Source of the DNA: Natronohydrobacter sp.
GTDB taxonomy: Bacteria; Pseudomonadota; Alphaproteobacteria; Rhodobacterales; Rhodobacteraceae
Assembly (NCBI GenBank): GCA_007123015.1
Contig: SKSL01000115.1
Coordinates: 1-10,432, forward strand
Direction of reading: 5' to 3'
DNA length: 10,432 bases
Positions 1-5,782 of the stretch are shown here, piece by piece. Within the stretch, counting starts at the first letter, position 1, and each line of letters begins with the position of its first letter. A model generated the notes under the pieces. It worked only from the letters and a program-made list of their open reading frames with translations. It was not told the origin of the DNA and ran no database searches. A program made the translations under genes and the position numbers.

Positions 1-21
1 ACACTTCACAAAAGCGTTACC

Positions 22-64
22 GCTTACTCATGCTTACTCACTGACCTGCTTACAAAATGCTTAC
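22..64. repeat. Cluster of four direct GCTTAC repeats
   Basis: The hexamer GCTTAC starts at 22, 32, 48 and 59. The first two copies extend to a perfect 9-mer (GCTTACTCA at 22-30 and 32-40), and the last three share TGCTTAC. The spacings are 10, 16 and 11 bp. One inverted copy (GTAAGC) lies at 83-88. The stretch is visibly less GC-rich than the genes to its right and holds no convincing gene; one forward frame is open from base 1 to a TAA at 109-111, but its translation looks like nothing known. Short clustered direct repeats next to a tRNA 3' end can be arm-type binding sites of an integrase or excisionase, but this is inference because no recombinase gene is visible on this side. Confidence 0.6.
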
Positions 65-94
65 TTTTCAGCTTTCCCGATTGTAAGCGCCACC

Positions 95-128
95 CCTTCA
101 AAACCCGCTAAGTTATTGATTTTGAAGG
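95..128. repeat. Perfect 9-bp inverted repeat abutting tRNA-Tyr
   Basis: CCTTCAAAA at 95-103 is the exact reverse complement of TTTTGAAGG at 120-128, with a 16-bp spacer. Allowing a 2-nt bulge, the arms extend (CCACC at 90-94 against GGTGG at 127-131) into the CCA end of tRNA-Tyr. It lies directly downstream of the tRNA in the direction of tRNA transcription. It could fold as a 3' hairpin that stops transcription, but no T-run follows on that strand. It could also be part of an attachment site. Confidence 0.6.
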
Positions 129-212
129 TGGTGGGCGACCCTGGAATCGAACCAGGCGTGGGTCTCCCCGGCGGAGTTACAGTCCGCTGCCGCACCTTGC
201 AGCTCGTCGCCC
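129..212 (-). tRNA. tRNA-Tyr (GTA)
   Basis: Read on the minus strand this folds as a class II tRNA. The 7-bp acceptor stem is GGGCGAC with GTCGCCC, perfectly paired. The anticodon stem is GCGGA/TCCGC around loop CTGTAAC, with anticodon GTA at 178-180. A long variable arm follows, as expected for bacterial tRNA-Tyr. The T arm is CCTGG-TTCGATT-CCAGG, followed by discriminator A and an encoded CCA (129-131). The length is 84 nt. It is divergent from the methyltransferase gene that starts at 323. Confidence 0.96.
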
Positions 213-222
213 TGACTGCGCC

Positions 223-251
223 CGTCTAACGAAGCCCCCTGCACCCGTCAA
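223..251 (-). promoter_or_regulatory. Probable sigma-70-type promoter of tRNA-Tyr
   Basis: On the minus strand TTGACG (246-251) is followed after exactly 17 bp by TAGACG (223-228). The -10 box ends 10 bp before the tRNA 5' end at 212. The -35 box matches TTGACA at five of six positions; the -10 box is weak, as is common in GC-rich alphaproteobacteria. The CAT tRNA at 4297 has the same geometry, which strengthens both calls. Confidence 0.6.
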
Positions 252-322
252 GGCCCTAAAATCGCCCTTGCGCCCCCCTGCCCCCCGCCGCATTCTCGCA
301 CGCAGCAAGCAAGGGATGCGCG

Positions 323-1102
323 ATGAAAAAACCCGCCTGGGTGATCGACAAGGAAAAGTCCCGAAAAGCCGCGGGCGCCGAGACGCTATGGCTTTTCGGC
401 CTGCACGCTGTGGAAGACGCGCTGAAAAACCCCGCCCGCGACAAGCGCCGCCTGATCCTGACCCGCAATGCCGCAGACAAGCTGGCCGAGGCTGTCGCTG
501 CATCGGGCATGGCCCCCGAAATCAGCGACCCGCGCAAATTCGCGGCCCCGCTCGACCCCGCGGCCGTGCATCAGGGGGCTGCCTTGGAAGTCCGGCCGCT
601 TGCATGGGGCAGCGTGGCCGAAGTCTGCGCCCCCGAAAATGCGCGCGGGTTGGTGGTGTTGCTCGATCATGTCAGCGATCCGCATAATGTGGGCGCGATC
701 CTGCGCTCGGCGGAAGTCTTTGGCGCGAAAGCCGTGATAGCCACGCAGCGCCACGCGGCCCCTGAGACCGGCGCTTTGGCCAAGACCGCCAGCGGCGCGC
801 TTGAGCGCCAGCCCTACTTGCGCATCCGCAATCTGGCCGAAGAAATGGAGGCGCTGAAAGCGCTGGGCTATGTGCTGCTGGGGCTTGATGGCATAGCCGA
901 GGCGACACTGGCCGAGGGGCTGGCGCGCTTCCCCCCCGGTCCGATTGCGCTGGTGCTGGGGGCCGAGGGGCCGGGGCTGCGTGAAAAAACGCGCGCGACC
1001 TGTGATCTGCTGGTGCGGGTGCCCAGTGCGGGAGCTTTCGGCTCGCTTAATGTCTCGAATGCCGCTGCGGTCGCGCTTTACGCTGCAAGGATGGCGCAAT
1101 GA
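323..1102 (+). CDS. rlmB: 23S rRNA 2'-O-ribose methyltransferase, TrmH/SpoU family (RlmB-like)
   Basis: The 259-residue protein is a SPOUT-class methyltransferase of the TrmH group. RlmB methylates the 2'-OH of G2251 in 23S rRNA using S-adenosylmethionine, in the cytoplasm. Residues about 22-95 look like the SpoU substrate-binding domain (WLFGLHAVEDAL, then HQG at 83-85). The catalytic knot follows: motif 1 at 114-134 (DHVSDPHNVGAILRSAEVFG, with N122 and R128), motif 2 at 213-219 (GAEGPGL, E215) and motif 3 at 233-253 (VPSAG..GSLNVSNAAAVAL, with N243 and S245). The ATG at 323 has AAGGG at 311-315, 7 nt upstream. The length is normal for RlmB. The gene heads the rlmB-galM-lipoprotein operon and its stop overlaps galM by 4 bp. 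The exact target could differ (RlmB versus another TrmH-group member), but the family is certain. Confidence 0.9.
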   Translation: MKKPAWVIDKEKSRKAAGAETLWLFGLHAVEDALKNPARDKRRLILTRNAADKLAEAVAASGMAPEISDPRKFAAPLDPAAVHQGAALEVRPLAWGSVAEVCAPENARGLVVLLDHVSDPHNVGAILRSAEVFGAKAVIATQRHAAPETGALAKTASGALERQPYLRIRNLAEEMEALKALGYVLLGLDGIAEATLAEGLARFPPGPIALVLGAEGPGLREKTRATCDLLVRVPSAGAFGSLNVSNAAAVALYAARMAQ

Positions 1103-1998
1103 TCCGGATCGGCACCGGGGCAGTGCGCGCCGAATTCCTGACCTATGGCGCGGCTTTGCATCGATTGCATGTGGGCGCACATCAGGTTGTCGCAGGCCTG
1201 CCTGATCTGGCCGCCTATCGCGCGGGCAGCGGTTATCATGGGGCCATTGTTGGCCCTGTCGCGAACCGGATCTGCGGTGCACAGGCGATGATCGACGATC
1301 AGCTGTGGCGCTTCGTACCGAATGAGGGCACGATGCTTCTGCATGGCGGTACGACCGGCTTGCATGGGCGTGATTGGGATGTGGCCGATCATGGCCCGGA
1401 TCATGTGCGTTTCGCGCTCGATCTGGCCCATTGCGAAGGTGGTTTTCCCGGTATGCGACGGATCGAGGCGCAATATCTGGTCGAGGGCCTGACCCTGCGG
1501 CTGGAACTGGTCGCGACCACTGATCGGCCGACGCTGATGAACCTGTCCAGCCATGTCTACTGGAACCTGACCGGACGCAAGAATCTGGAAGGGCACCGCC
1601 TGCAAATCACTGCAGACCGCTACACACCCGTCGATGCGCTGCTTAGCCCCACAGGCCCCCCCAAGGCCGTCACCGGCGCGATGGACCTGCGCGATGGACG
1701 ACTGCTTGATGGTGGGCCGCGTTATGACCACAATTTCTGCCTATCAGATACGCGCAAGGCCCTGCGCCCGGTTGCGTGGCTGACAGCCCCGGATGCGCCC
1801 GCGATGGAACTGGCTACGACCGAACCGGGTCTGCAGGTCTATGACGGTGGCCCGTCGATGTTCGGCGTGGCACTGGAACCGCAAGGTTGGCCCGATGCGC
1901 CGAACCGGCCCGATTATCCGACAGTCCGGCTTGCGCCCGAAGACGGCCCCTTGGTGCAGGCGACCGAATGGCGCTTCACTTTGCCGGGCGGGGATTGA
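1099..1998 (+). CDS. galM: Aldose 1-epimerase (mutarotase)
   Basis: The 299-residue protein belongs to the galactose mutarotase family, which interconverts alpha and beta anomers of free aldoses in the cytoplasm. Family signatures appear in order: NR at 56-57, LHGG at 81-84 with the first catalytic histidine (H82), SSHVYWNL at 150-157 with the second (H152), YDHNF at 209-213, and the C-terminal ALEPQGWPDAPN at 258-269 with the catalytic glutamate E260. No signal peptide is seen. The ATG at 1099 overlaps the preceding stop as ATGA, and AAGGA at 1087-1091 is a good ribosome site 7 nt upstream, so translation is probably coupled to the methyltransferase. No other sugar-metabolism gene is in the window, so its physiological sugar cannot be told from context. 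Confidence 0.92.
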   Translation: MIRIGTGAVRAEFLTYGAALHRLHVGAHQVVAGLPDLAAYRAGSGYHGAIVGPVANRICGAQAMIDDQLWRFVPNEGTMLLHGGTTGLHGRDWDVADHGPDHVRFALDLAHCEGGFPGMRRIEAQYLVEGLTLRLELVATTDRPTLMNLSSHVYWNLTGRKNLEGHRLQITADRYTPVDALLSPTGPPKAVTGAMDLRDGRLLDGGPRYDHNFCLSDTRKALRPVAWLTAPDAPAMELATTEPGLQVYDGGPSMFGVALEPQGWPDAPNRPDYPTVRLAPEDGPLVQATEWRFTLPGGD

Positions 1999-2001
1999 GC
2001 G

Positions 2002-2550
2002 ATGCGTGCTGCCTTACTGGCCGTTGTGGTTCTGGCAGGCTGCGCCTCGGTCTCGCGCGAGGAGTGTTTGCAGGGCGACTGGCAGATGATCGGCCAGCGG
2101 GACGGCGCGACCGGGCGCGTGGCCGAGGCGCAATTCGAGCGCCATGTCACCGCCTGCGCCCGTGTCGATGTGACCCCGGATCGCGCAGCCTGGATGCAGG
2201 GGTATCAAGCCGGACTGCAAAGCTATTGCACGCCGCTCAATGGGGTGCGCGAAGGAGAGGCAGGACGGCTATATCGCGATACTTGCCCTGAAAGCCGCGA
2301 AACAGGCTTTCTGCGCGGGTATGAGCTGGGCTTTGCAGCCTATCGGCAGCGCCAACGGATCAGCGAAATCGAGCGCGAAATCCGGGACCTGAACCAGCGC
2401 AGTGCAGATCTTGCCGCACAGGATGGCGCGCGTCGGGAATGGCAGGCCAATCAATCACAACTCCTGTCCGCCCGACTGGATCTGATGCAGGCCCGCGCTG
2501 AACTTGCCCGGATCGAGCGCGAAATCCGCACCTTCAGGGCAGCGCAATAG
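2002..2550 (+). CDS. DUF2799-type lipoprotein with C-terminal coiled coil
   Basis: This 182-residue protein of unknown function begins with a short hydrophobic signal and a lipobox LAGC, so C14 should be lipidated after cleavage. Alanine at +2 suggests outer-membrane sorting. Residues about 22-96 show the spaced pattern I associate with DUF2799: DW at 26-27, G31, DG at 34-35, H48, C52, D60, G67-Y68, G71-L72, YC at 75-76, glycines at 81, 85 and 88, and C95. Four cysteines remain in the mature domain (C22, C52, C76, C95) and could form disulfides in the periplasm. Residues about 114-180 are rich in E, R, Q and L and look like a long helix or coiled coil. The ATG at 2002 lies 3 nt after the galM stop, with GGGG at 1990-1993 as ribosome site. 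Its 3' end overlaps the convergent purN by 17 bp. Confidence 0.85.
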   Translation: MRAALLAVVVLAGCASVSREECLQGDWQMIGQRDGATGRVAEAQFERHVTACARVDVTPDRAAWMQGYQAGLQSYCTPLNGVREGEAGRLYRDTCPESRETGFLRGYELGFAAYRQRQRISEIEREIRDLNQRSADLAAQDGARREWQANQSQLLSARLDLMQARAELARIEREIRTFRAAQ

Positions 2551-3127
2551 GGCTACGATTGCCTTCCAGCACGCGGCGCAGCACCATGGGGTAGAGCTGG
2601 TGCTCATAGGGCAGGATACGCGCGGCGAGCGCCTCTGGCGTGTCATCTGGCAGGATCGGGACACGCGCCTGGCCCAGAATCGGACCATCATCCAGCGCGG
2701 CCGTCACTTCATGGACCGTGCAACCGGCCTCGGTGTCGCCCGCTTCAATCGCGCGGGCATGCGTGTTCAGCCCCTTGTATTTCGGCAAGAGCGAGGGGTG
2801 GATGTTCAGCATGCGCCCTTCGAACTGCGCCACGAAATCAGCAGTCAGCACGCGCATGAAGCCCGCAAGGGCGACCAGATCCGGCTTGGCGGCCAGAAGC
2901 GGTTCCAGAAGTGCGGCCTCGAACGCTGCGCGGTCCCCCTTGAACGGGCGATTGTCCACAGCAGCTGTCGGGATGCTAAGGGCCTGCGCCTTGGCCAGTC
3001 CCCCGGCTTGTGGATCATTTGCAAGCACCAGACAGGGGCGGCCCGGATGATCGCCTGTCATGGACTGCGCCAGCGCAACCATATTCGAGCCTGACCCGGA
3101 AATCAGGATCGCGACGCGCTGGGTCAC
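2534..3127 (-). CDS. purN: Phosphoribosylglycinamide formyltransferase (GART 1)
   Basis: The 197-residue enzyme transfers a formyl group from 10-formyl-tetrahydrofolate to GAR, the third step of de novo purine synthesis, in the cytoplasm. The phosphate-binding SGSGSN is at 10-15. The catalytic set is N108 and H110 in LNIHPSLLPKYKGL (107-120), with D146 in the LDDGP segment, matching the N-H-D triad known from E. coli PurN. It starts with GTG at 3125-3127, fused to the purM stop in a GTGA overlap, so it is probably translated by coupling; the upstream GGGA is only a modest ribosome site. Full length for the family. The last 17 bp overlap the end of the lipoprotein gene on the other strand, leaving no room for a terminator between them. 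Confidence 0.96.
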   Translation of the reverse strand: MTQRVAILISGSGSNMVALAQSMTGDHPGRPCLVLANDPQAGGLAKAQALSIPTAAVDNRPFKGDRAAFEAALLEPLLAAKPDLVALAGFMRVLTADFVAQFEGRMLNIHPSLLPKYKGLNTHARAIEAGDTEAGCTVHEVTAALDDGPILGQARVPILPDDTPEALAARILPYEHQLYPMVLRRVLEGNRSPIALP

Positions 3128-4170
3128 GCGAGCGTCCCGGAATAACGGATGCCAGGGCCTGCGGTGACTTGGCCCAGTTGATGGACCCGCTCACCAGCAT
3201 CCGAAAGCAGGGCTGTCAGGGCCTCTGACTGGTCAGGGGCCACGACCAGTACCATGCCAATGCCTGCATTGAAGGTCTTTAGCATTTCAGCCTCGGCAAT
3301 CGCGCCTTCGGCCGCCAGCCAGCGGAAGACCGGCGGCAGCGTCCAAGCGCCCAGGTTGATCTCGGCCCCCTTGCCTTCTGGCAGCACGCGCGGCAGGTTT
3401 TCGGTCAGCCCGCCCCCCGTGATATGCGCCAAGGCGTGCACGCCACCTGCCCGGATCGCCGCAAGGGCCGGTTTCACATAAAGCCGCGTCGGCGCCAGCA
3501 GTGCTGTGCCAAGACGGTCTTCTGCAAACGGAGCAGGCGCATCCCAGCTCAGGCCCGTGCGCGCGACGATCTTGCGCACCAGCGAATAGCCATTCGAATG
3601 CACCCCATCCGAGGCCAGCCCCAAAAGCACATCCCCCCCCTGCACGCTGTCGGGCAGCGCCGCCCCCCGCTCCATCGCGCCGACCGCGAAGCCTGCGAGG
3701 TCAAAATCCTCCGCCGCATACATGCCTGGCATCTCGGCGGTCTCGCCGCCGATCAGCGCACAGCCTGACAGGCGGCAGCCTTCGGCAATGCCGTTGATGA
3801 TCCGCGTGGCATTCGGCACATCCAGCTTGCCGGTCGCGAAATAATCCAGAAAAAACAACGGCTCTGCGCCTTGACAGACCAGATCATTGACGCACATGGC
3901 CACCAGATCAATCCCGATCGTGTCCAGATGGCCCGTGTCTATGGCGATTCGCAGCTTGGTGCCGACACCATCTGTGGCCGCAACAAGGATTGGGTCGCGA
4001 TATCCCGCGCCTTTCAGGTCAAACAACGCCCCGAAACCGCCCAAACCCGCCATGACACCAGCGCGGGTCGTGGCCTTGGCCGCAGGCTTGATCGCCTCGA
4101 CCAGCGCATTGCCTGCACTGATATCCACACCGGCCTGCGCATAGCTCAGCCCGTTCTTGTCCTGTGACAT
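3124..4170 (-). CDS. purM: Phosphoribosylformylglycinamidine cyclo-ligase (AIR synthetase)
   Basis: The enzyme makes AIR from FGAM with ATP, the fifth step of purine synthesis, in the cytoplasm. Family blocks counted from the chosen start: DGVGTK at 67-72, NDLVCQGAEP at 95-104, GGETAEMPGMY at 141-151, ASDGVHSNGYSLVRK at 186-200, TGGGLTENLPR at 251-261 and FNAGIGM at 300-306. The frame is open to 4311, but I take the ATG at 4168-4170: it gives 348 residues (E. coli has 345), begins a typical N-terminus (SYAQAGVDISAGN), has AAGGGG 8 nt upstream, and avoids running into the tRNA at 4297. The stop overlaps the purN start by 4 bp. Confidence 0.96.
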   Translation of the reverse strand: MSQDKNGLSYAQAGVDISAGNALVEAIKPAAKATTRAGVMAGLGGFGALFDLKGAGYRDPILVAATDGVGTKLRIAIDTGHLDTIGIDLVAMCVNDLVCQGAEPLFFLDYFATGKLDVPNATRIINGIAEGCRLSGCALIGGETAEMPGMYAAEDFDLAGFAVGAMERGAALPDSVQGGDVLLGLASDGVHSNGYSLVRKIVARTGLSWDAPAPFAEDRLGTALLAPTRLYVKPALAAIRAGGVHALAHITGGGLTENLPRVLPEGKGAEINLGAWTLPPVFRWLAAEGAIAEAEMLKTFNAGIGMVLVVAPDQSEALTALLSDAGERVHQLGQVTAGPGIRYSGTLA

Positions 4171-4178
4171 GCTTGCAG

Positions 4179-4184
4179 CCCCTT
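4179..4184 (-). promoter_or_regulatory. Ribosome binding site that decides the purM start
   Basis: On the minus strand AAGGGG lies 8 nt before the ATG at 4168-4170. The alternative upstream starts in the same open frame (up to 4311) would place the start within the tRNA on the opposite strand. Confidence 0.75.
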
Positions 4185-4257
4185 GCAGCGCGATATTCTT
4201 TGCGGCGCGATAACGGATCATGTCCTGCAGGGCAAGCGAACACAGCCCGTCGGCATC

Positions 4258-4286
4258 TTGACCCACCCGCAGTTTGCGCATAGCAC
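4258..4286 (+). promoter_or_regulatory. Probable promoter of the CAT-anticodon tRNA
   Basis: TTGACC (4258-4263) is followed after 17 bp by TAGCAC (4281-4286), which ends 10 bp before the tRNA at 4297. The -35 box matches five of six consensus positions. Spacer length and distance to the tRNA are identical to those of the tRNA-Tyr promoter. Confidence 0.6.
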
Positions 4287-4296
4287 CAGCTTGGGC

Positions 4297-4373
4297 GGGC
4301 CTGTAGCTCAATTGGTTAGAGCAGAGCGCTCATAACGCTTTGGTTGGGGGTTCGAGTCCCTCCGGGCCTACCA
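4297..4373 (+). tRNA. tRNA with CAT anticodon, probably tRNA-Ile2 rather than elongator tRNA-Met
   Basis: A full 77-nt cloverleaf is visible. The acceptor is GGGCCTG against CGGGCCT (two G-U pairs, including 1-72). The D stem is GCTC/GAGC, the anticodon stem GAGCG/CGCTT around CTCATAA with CAT at 4331-4333, the variable loop TGGTT, and the T arm GGGGG-TTCGAGT-CCCTC. Discriminator A and an encoded CCA (4371-4373) end it. As I recall, TilS (which makes lysidine at C34) picks tRNA-Ile2 through C4-G69 and C5-G68; both pairs are present here, and the TGGTT variable loop resembles E. coli ileX (TGGTC) more than metT (GGGTC). Certainty is high for the tRNA and moderate for isoleucine identity. Confidence 0.9.
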
Positions 4374-4385
4374 CGCCCCATGTTA

Positions 4386-4802
4386 TCACCCTTTCTTTTC
4401 AGATACTTGGGTTGCTTTTGTGGTGAACCTATGGGGAAGGTTCACCACCGTTTGTTCTCGAACTGGACGCGCAAGGAGCTTTTCAAAGGCTCTGTCTGCC
4501 AGCCCCTCGCGCAACGCTGACTCGGTGTATCGCTGCACCTCGGAAAGTGTCTTGTGTCCGGTGACTGCCATGATCTCATGCGGGCTTGCCCCTGCCTCGG
4601 CCAGCCTGCGCGCATATGCTTTGCGCAGGCCATGGGCTGAACATGTGTGCAATCCTGCCTTGTCGCACCACTTGCGCATAGCATTTCCAAGCCCCTCAAC
4701 AGATCGAGGCTTGCCTTCTTCTGTCGCCAGAAAAGGCCGGTCATCGGGCAGAGTTTTCAGAACTTCTGCCAAGTCAGGGTGAATCGGTATGTCCACCATC
4801 AC
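4386..4802 (-). pseudogene. Tyrosine recombinase (phage-type integrase), C-terminal fragment
   Basis: These 138 residues are the catalytic C-terminal part of a phage-family integrase. They begin within the sheet region (VDIPIHPDL) and continue with H57-G-L-R60 (the HxxR box), G82-H83 and the nucleophile Y92 (EVQRYTESA), then the usual helical tail. Missing are the core-binding N-terminal domain, the first catalytic arginine and the catalytic lysine strand; intact relatives are usually well over 300 residues. Reading upstream in frame gives 29 unrelated-looking codons to a TGA at 4890-4892, so the break lies near 4803 and the GTG at 4802 is just the first start-like codon. The stop lies 12 bp from the tRNA 3' end, with the gene pointing at it, the classic position for an element integrated in a tRNA. 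It is almost certainly inactive. Confidence 0.8.
4420..4448. repeat. Perfect 11-bp inverted repeat (hairpin) inside the integrase fragment
   Basis: GTGGTGAACCT at 4420-4430 and AGGTTCACCAC at 4438-4448 are exact reverse complements around a 7-nt loop. It falls in the last codons of the integrase fragment. On the plus strand it lies about 47 bp beyond the tRNA 3' end and is followed by a weakly T-rich stretch (CGTTTGTTCTC), so it might end tRNA transcription. On the minus strand it is followed by A-rich sequence, which argues against an integrase terminator. Confidence 0.75.
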
Positions 4803-5151
4803 ACATTGACACGTCCAGACCGATATATCCTTCCATGGCTGTTCTCCATTCGATGTTTGGGAAAGGCGGCTAGTCGTGAGCCCGTATCTTCATCCTATCG
4901 GGGAACAGCCACCCCCCCCAGCTCTTATTGGATCTAGGACGACTCGCTCCCGCGATTACCCCATGTGGGTGCCCCCACCCGCCGACATCGGATATCGTCG
5001 TTTTGGCCTGCCATCGGTCTCGGGCAATACCTATCTCGCGATTTTCAAAATCCATCGCGCCGGTCGTTTCCACCCCCAAATCAACAGATCATGCCAGTGT
5101 TGTGAAGTGTGTCAGGCTTGGAACTGCTTGTTCGAACCACTGCCGCTACTT
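4803..5151. other. Gene-free stretch next to the integrase scar
   Basis: About 350 bp between the broken end of the integrase and the response regulator stop. Open frames exist on both strands (such as 4870-5079 minus), but none has a recognisable motif or convincing start. It holds the 12-bp inverted repeat at 4836-4911, a run of eight C at 4912-4919, and a small GTGGG/CCCAC hairpin near 4965. I see no clear terminator for the response regulator operon. It is probably residue of the lost element plus normal 3' flank. Confidence 0.5.
4836..4911. repeat. 12-bp imperfect inverted repeat flanking 52 bp
   Basis: TGGCTGTTCTCC at 4836-4847 pairs with GGGGAACAGCCA at 4900-4911; eleven pairs are Watson-Crick and one is G-T. 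The 52-bp interior shows no gene. The left arm begins some 33 bp beyond the point where recognisable integrase sequence stops. It could be the ends of a tiny element remnant, a recombination site or a chance structure. Confidence 0.5.
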
Positions 5152-5769
5152 TCAGAAAAGCCCTGCTTCCTTGGCAATCAAAGCCGCCTGGGTGCGATTA
5201 TTTGCGTCAAGTTTGCGATACAGGGTTTTCATGTGCAGCTTGATGGTCGGCTCTGTTAAATCCAGATCGCGAGCGATTTCCTTGTTGGATTTGCCCGCAC
5301 ATAACCCTTCCAGCATCTGCATTTCACGTTGCGACAGTTTTTCAGCCAAAGGATGGGTTTCGGGTGTCTCGGTTTCAGCGGTCATGAAATCGACAGGCGC
5401 ATATTGTTCGCCCATGGCCATGAACCGGACTGCATTGACCAGCCGCTTTGCAGGCAGGGTTTTGGGCAGAAAACCCGCCGCCCCCATGGCCAGTGCTTCT
5501 TCAGCGACGTCGCGGGGGGCGAGCCCGGACATCAGCGCGACACGTTGATCTGCACCCAGCGCCATAACCCGCTTTAGCCCCTCAAGCCCGTTCATGCCCG
5601 GCATGGAGTAGTCGAGCAGGACCAGATCAAATGGTCCCTGCTTTTCGATGCAGGCAAGAGCGTCCTCGAGGTCACATGCTGCGACGGCTTCCATTCCCCC
5701 TTCAGCATGCATGAACGATACCAGCGTATCGCGCAACAAGTCATGGTCATCGACAATCAGCACACGCAT
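5152..5769 (-). CDS. NarL/FixJ-family response regulator (REC-LuxR HTH)
   Basis: The 205-residue protein has a receiver domain (about 1-118) with acidic pocket D7-D8, phosphoacceptor D53 (LLDYSMPG), S81 and K103. A linker follows, then a LuxR-type DNA-binding domain (about 144-205: LSQREMQMLEGLCAGKSNKEIA...TIKLHMKTLYRKL). All receiver residues are intact, so it should be phosphorylated and act as a transcription factor. The ATG at 5769 is 13 bp after the kinase stop; the ribosome site AAAGG followed by GAGAG overlaps that stop region, so co-expression is expected. The upstream FIST and kinase genes suggest it is the output of that sensor, comparable to the LuxR-type regulators near ErcS/NahK kinases. 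Target genes cannot be told from the window. Confidence 0.93.
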   Translation of the reverse strand: MRVLIVDDHDLLRDTLVSFMHAEGGMEAVAACDLEDALACIEKQGPFDLVLLDYSMPGMNGLEGLKRVMALGADQRVALMSGLAPRDVAEEALAMGAAGFLPKTLPAKRLVNAVRFMAMGEQYAPVDFMTAETETPETHPLAEKLSQREMQMLEGLCAGKSNKEIARDLDLTEPTIKLHMKTLYRKLDANNRTQAALIAKEAGLF

Positions 5770-5782
5770 GCTCTCTCACCTT

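Noticed and set aside
386..1282. Long minus-strand frame opposite the rlmB-like gene and galM
   Set aside because: It is a shadow of two well-supported genes and has no recognisable motif.
4207..4235. Possible purM promoter on the minus strand (TTGCCC, 17 bp, TATCGC)
   Set aside because: The spacing is right, but both boxes match consensus too poorly to call.
4171..4311. N-terminal extension of purM up to 4311
   Set aside because: It adds 47 residues absent from the family, overlaps the tRNA on the other strand and lacks the good AAGGGG site present before the ATG at 4170.
4391..4398. TTTCTTTT run as a rho-independent terminator of the CAT tRNA
   Set aside because: No stable hairpin lies directly before it; the strong hairpin at 4420-4448 is downstream of it.
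5100..5110. 11-bp inverted match to the first bases of the window (ACACTTCACAA at 1-11)
   Set aside because: Matches of this length are expected by chance many times within a 10-kb window, and nothing else extends it.
5125..5152. GTTCGAA-containing stretch that faintly resembles the CAT tRNA 3' end, a possible second attachment site
   Set aside because: Only the T-loop hexamer and scattered bases match (about half the positions); too weak to claim an eroded att site.
4876..5548. Plus-strand frames (4876-5259 and 4928-5548) crossing the gap and the response regulator
   Set aside because: Much of each lies antisense to the receiver/LuxR gene; the remainder has no family signature or convincing ribosome site.
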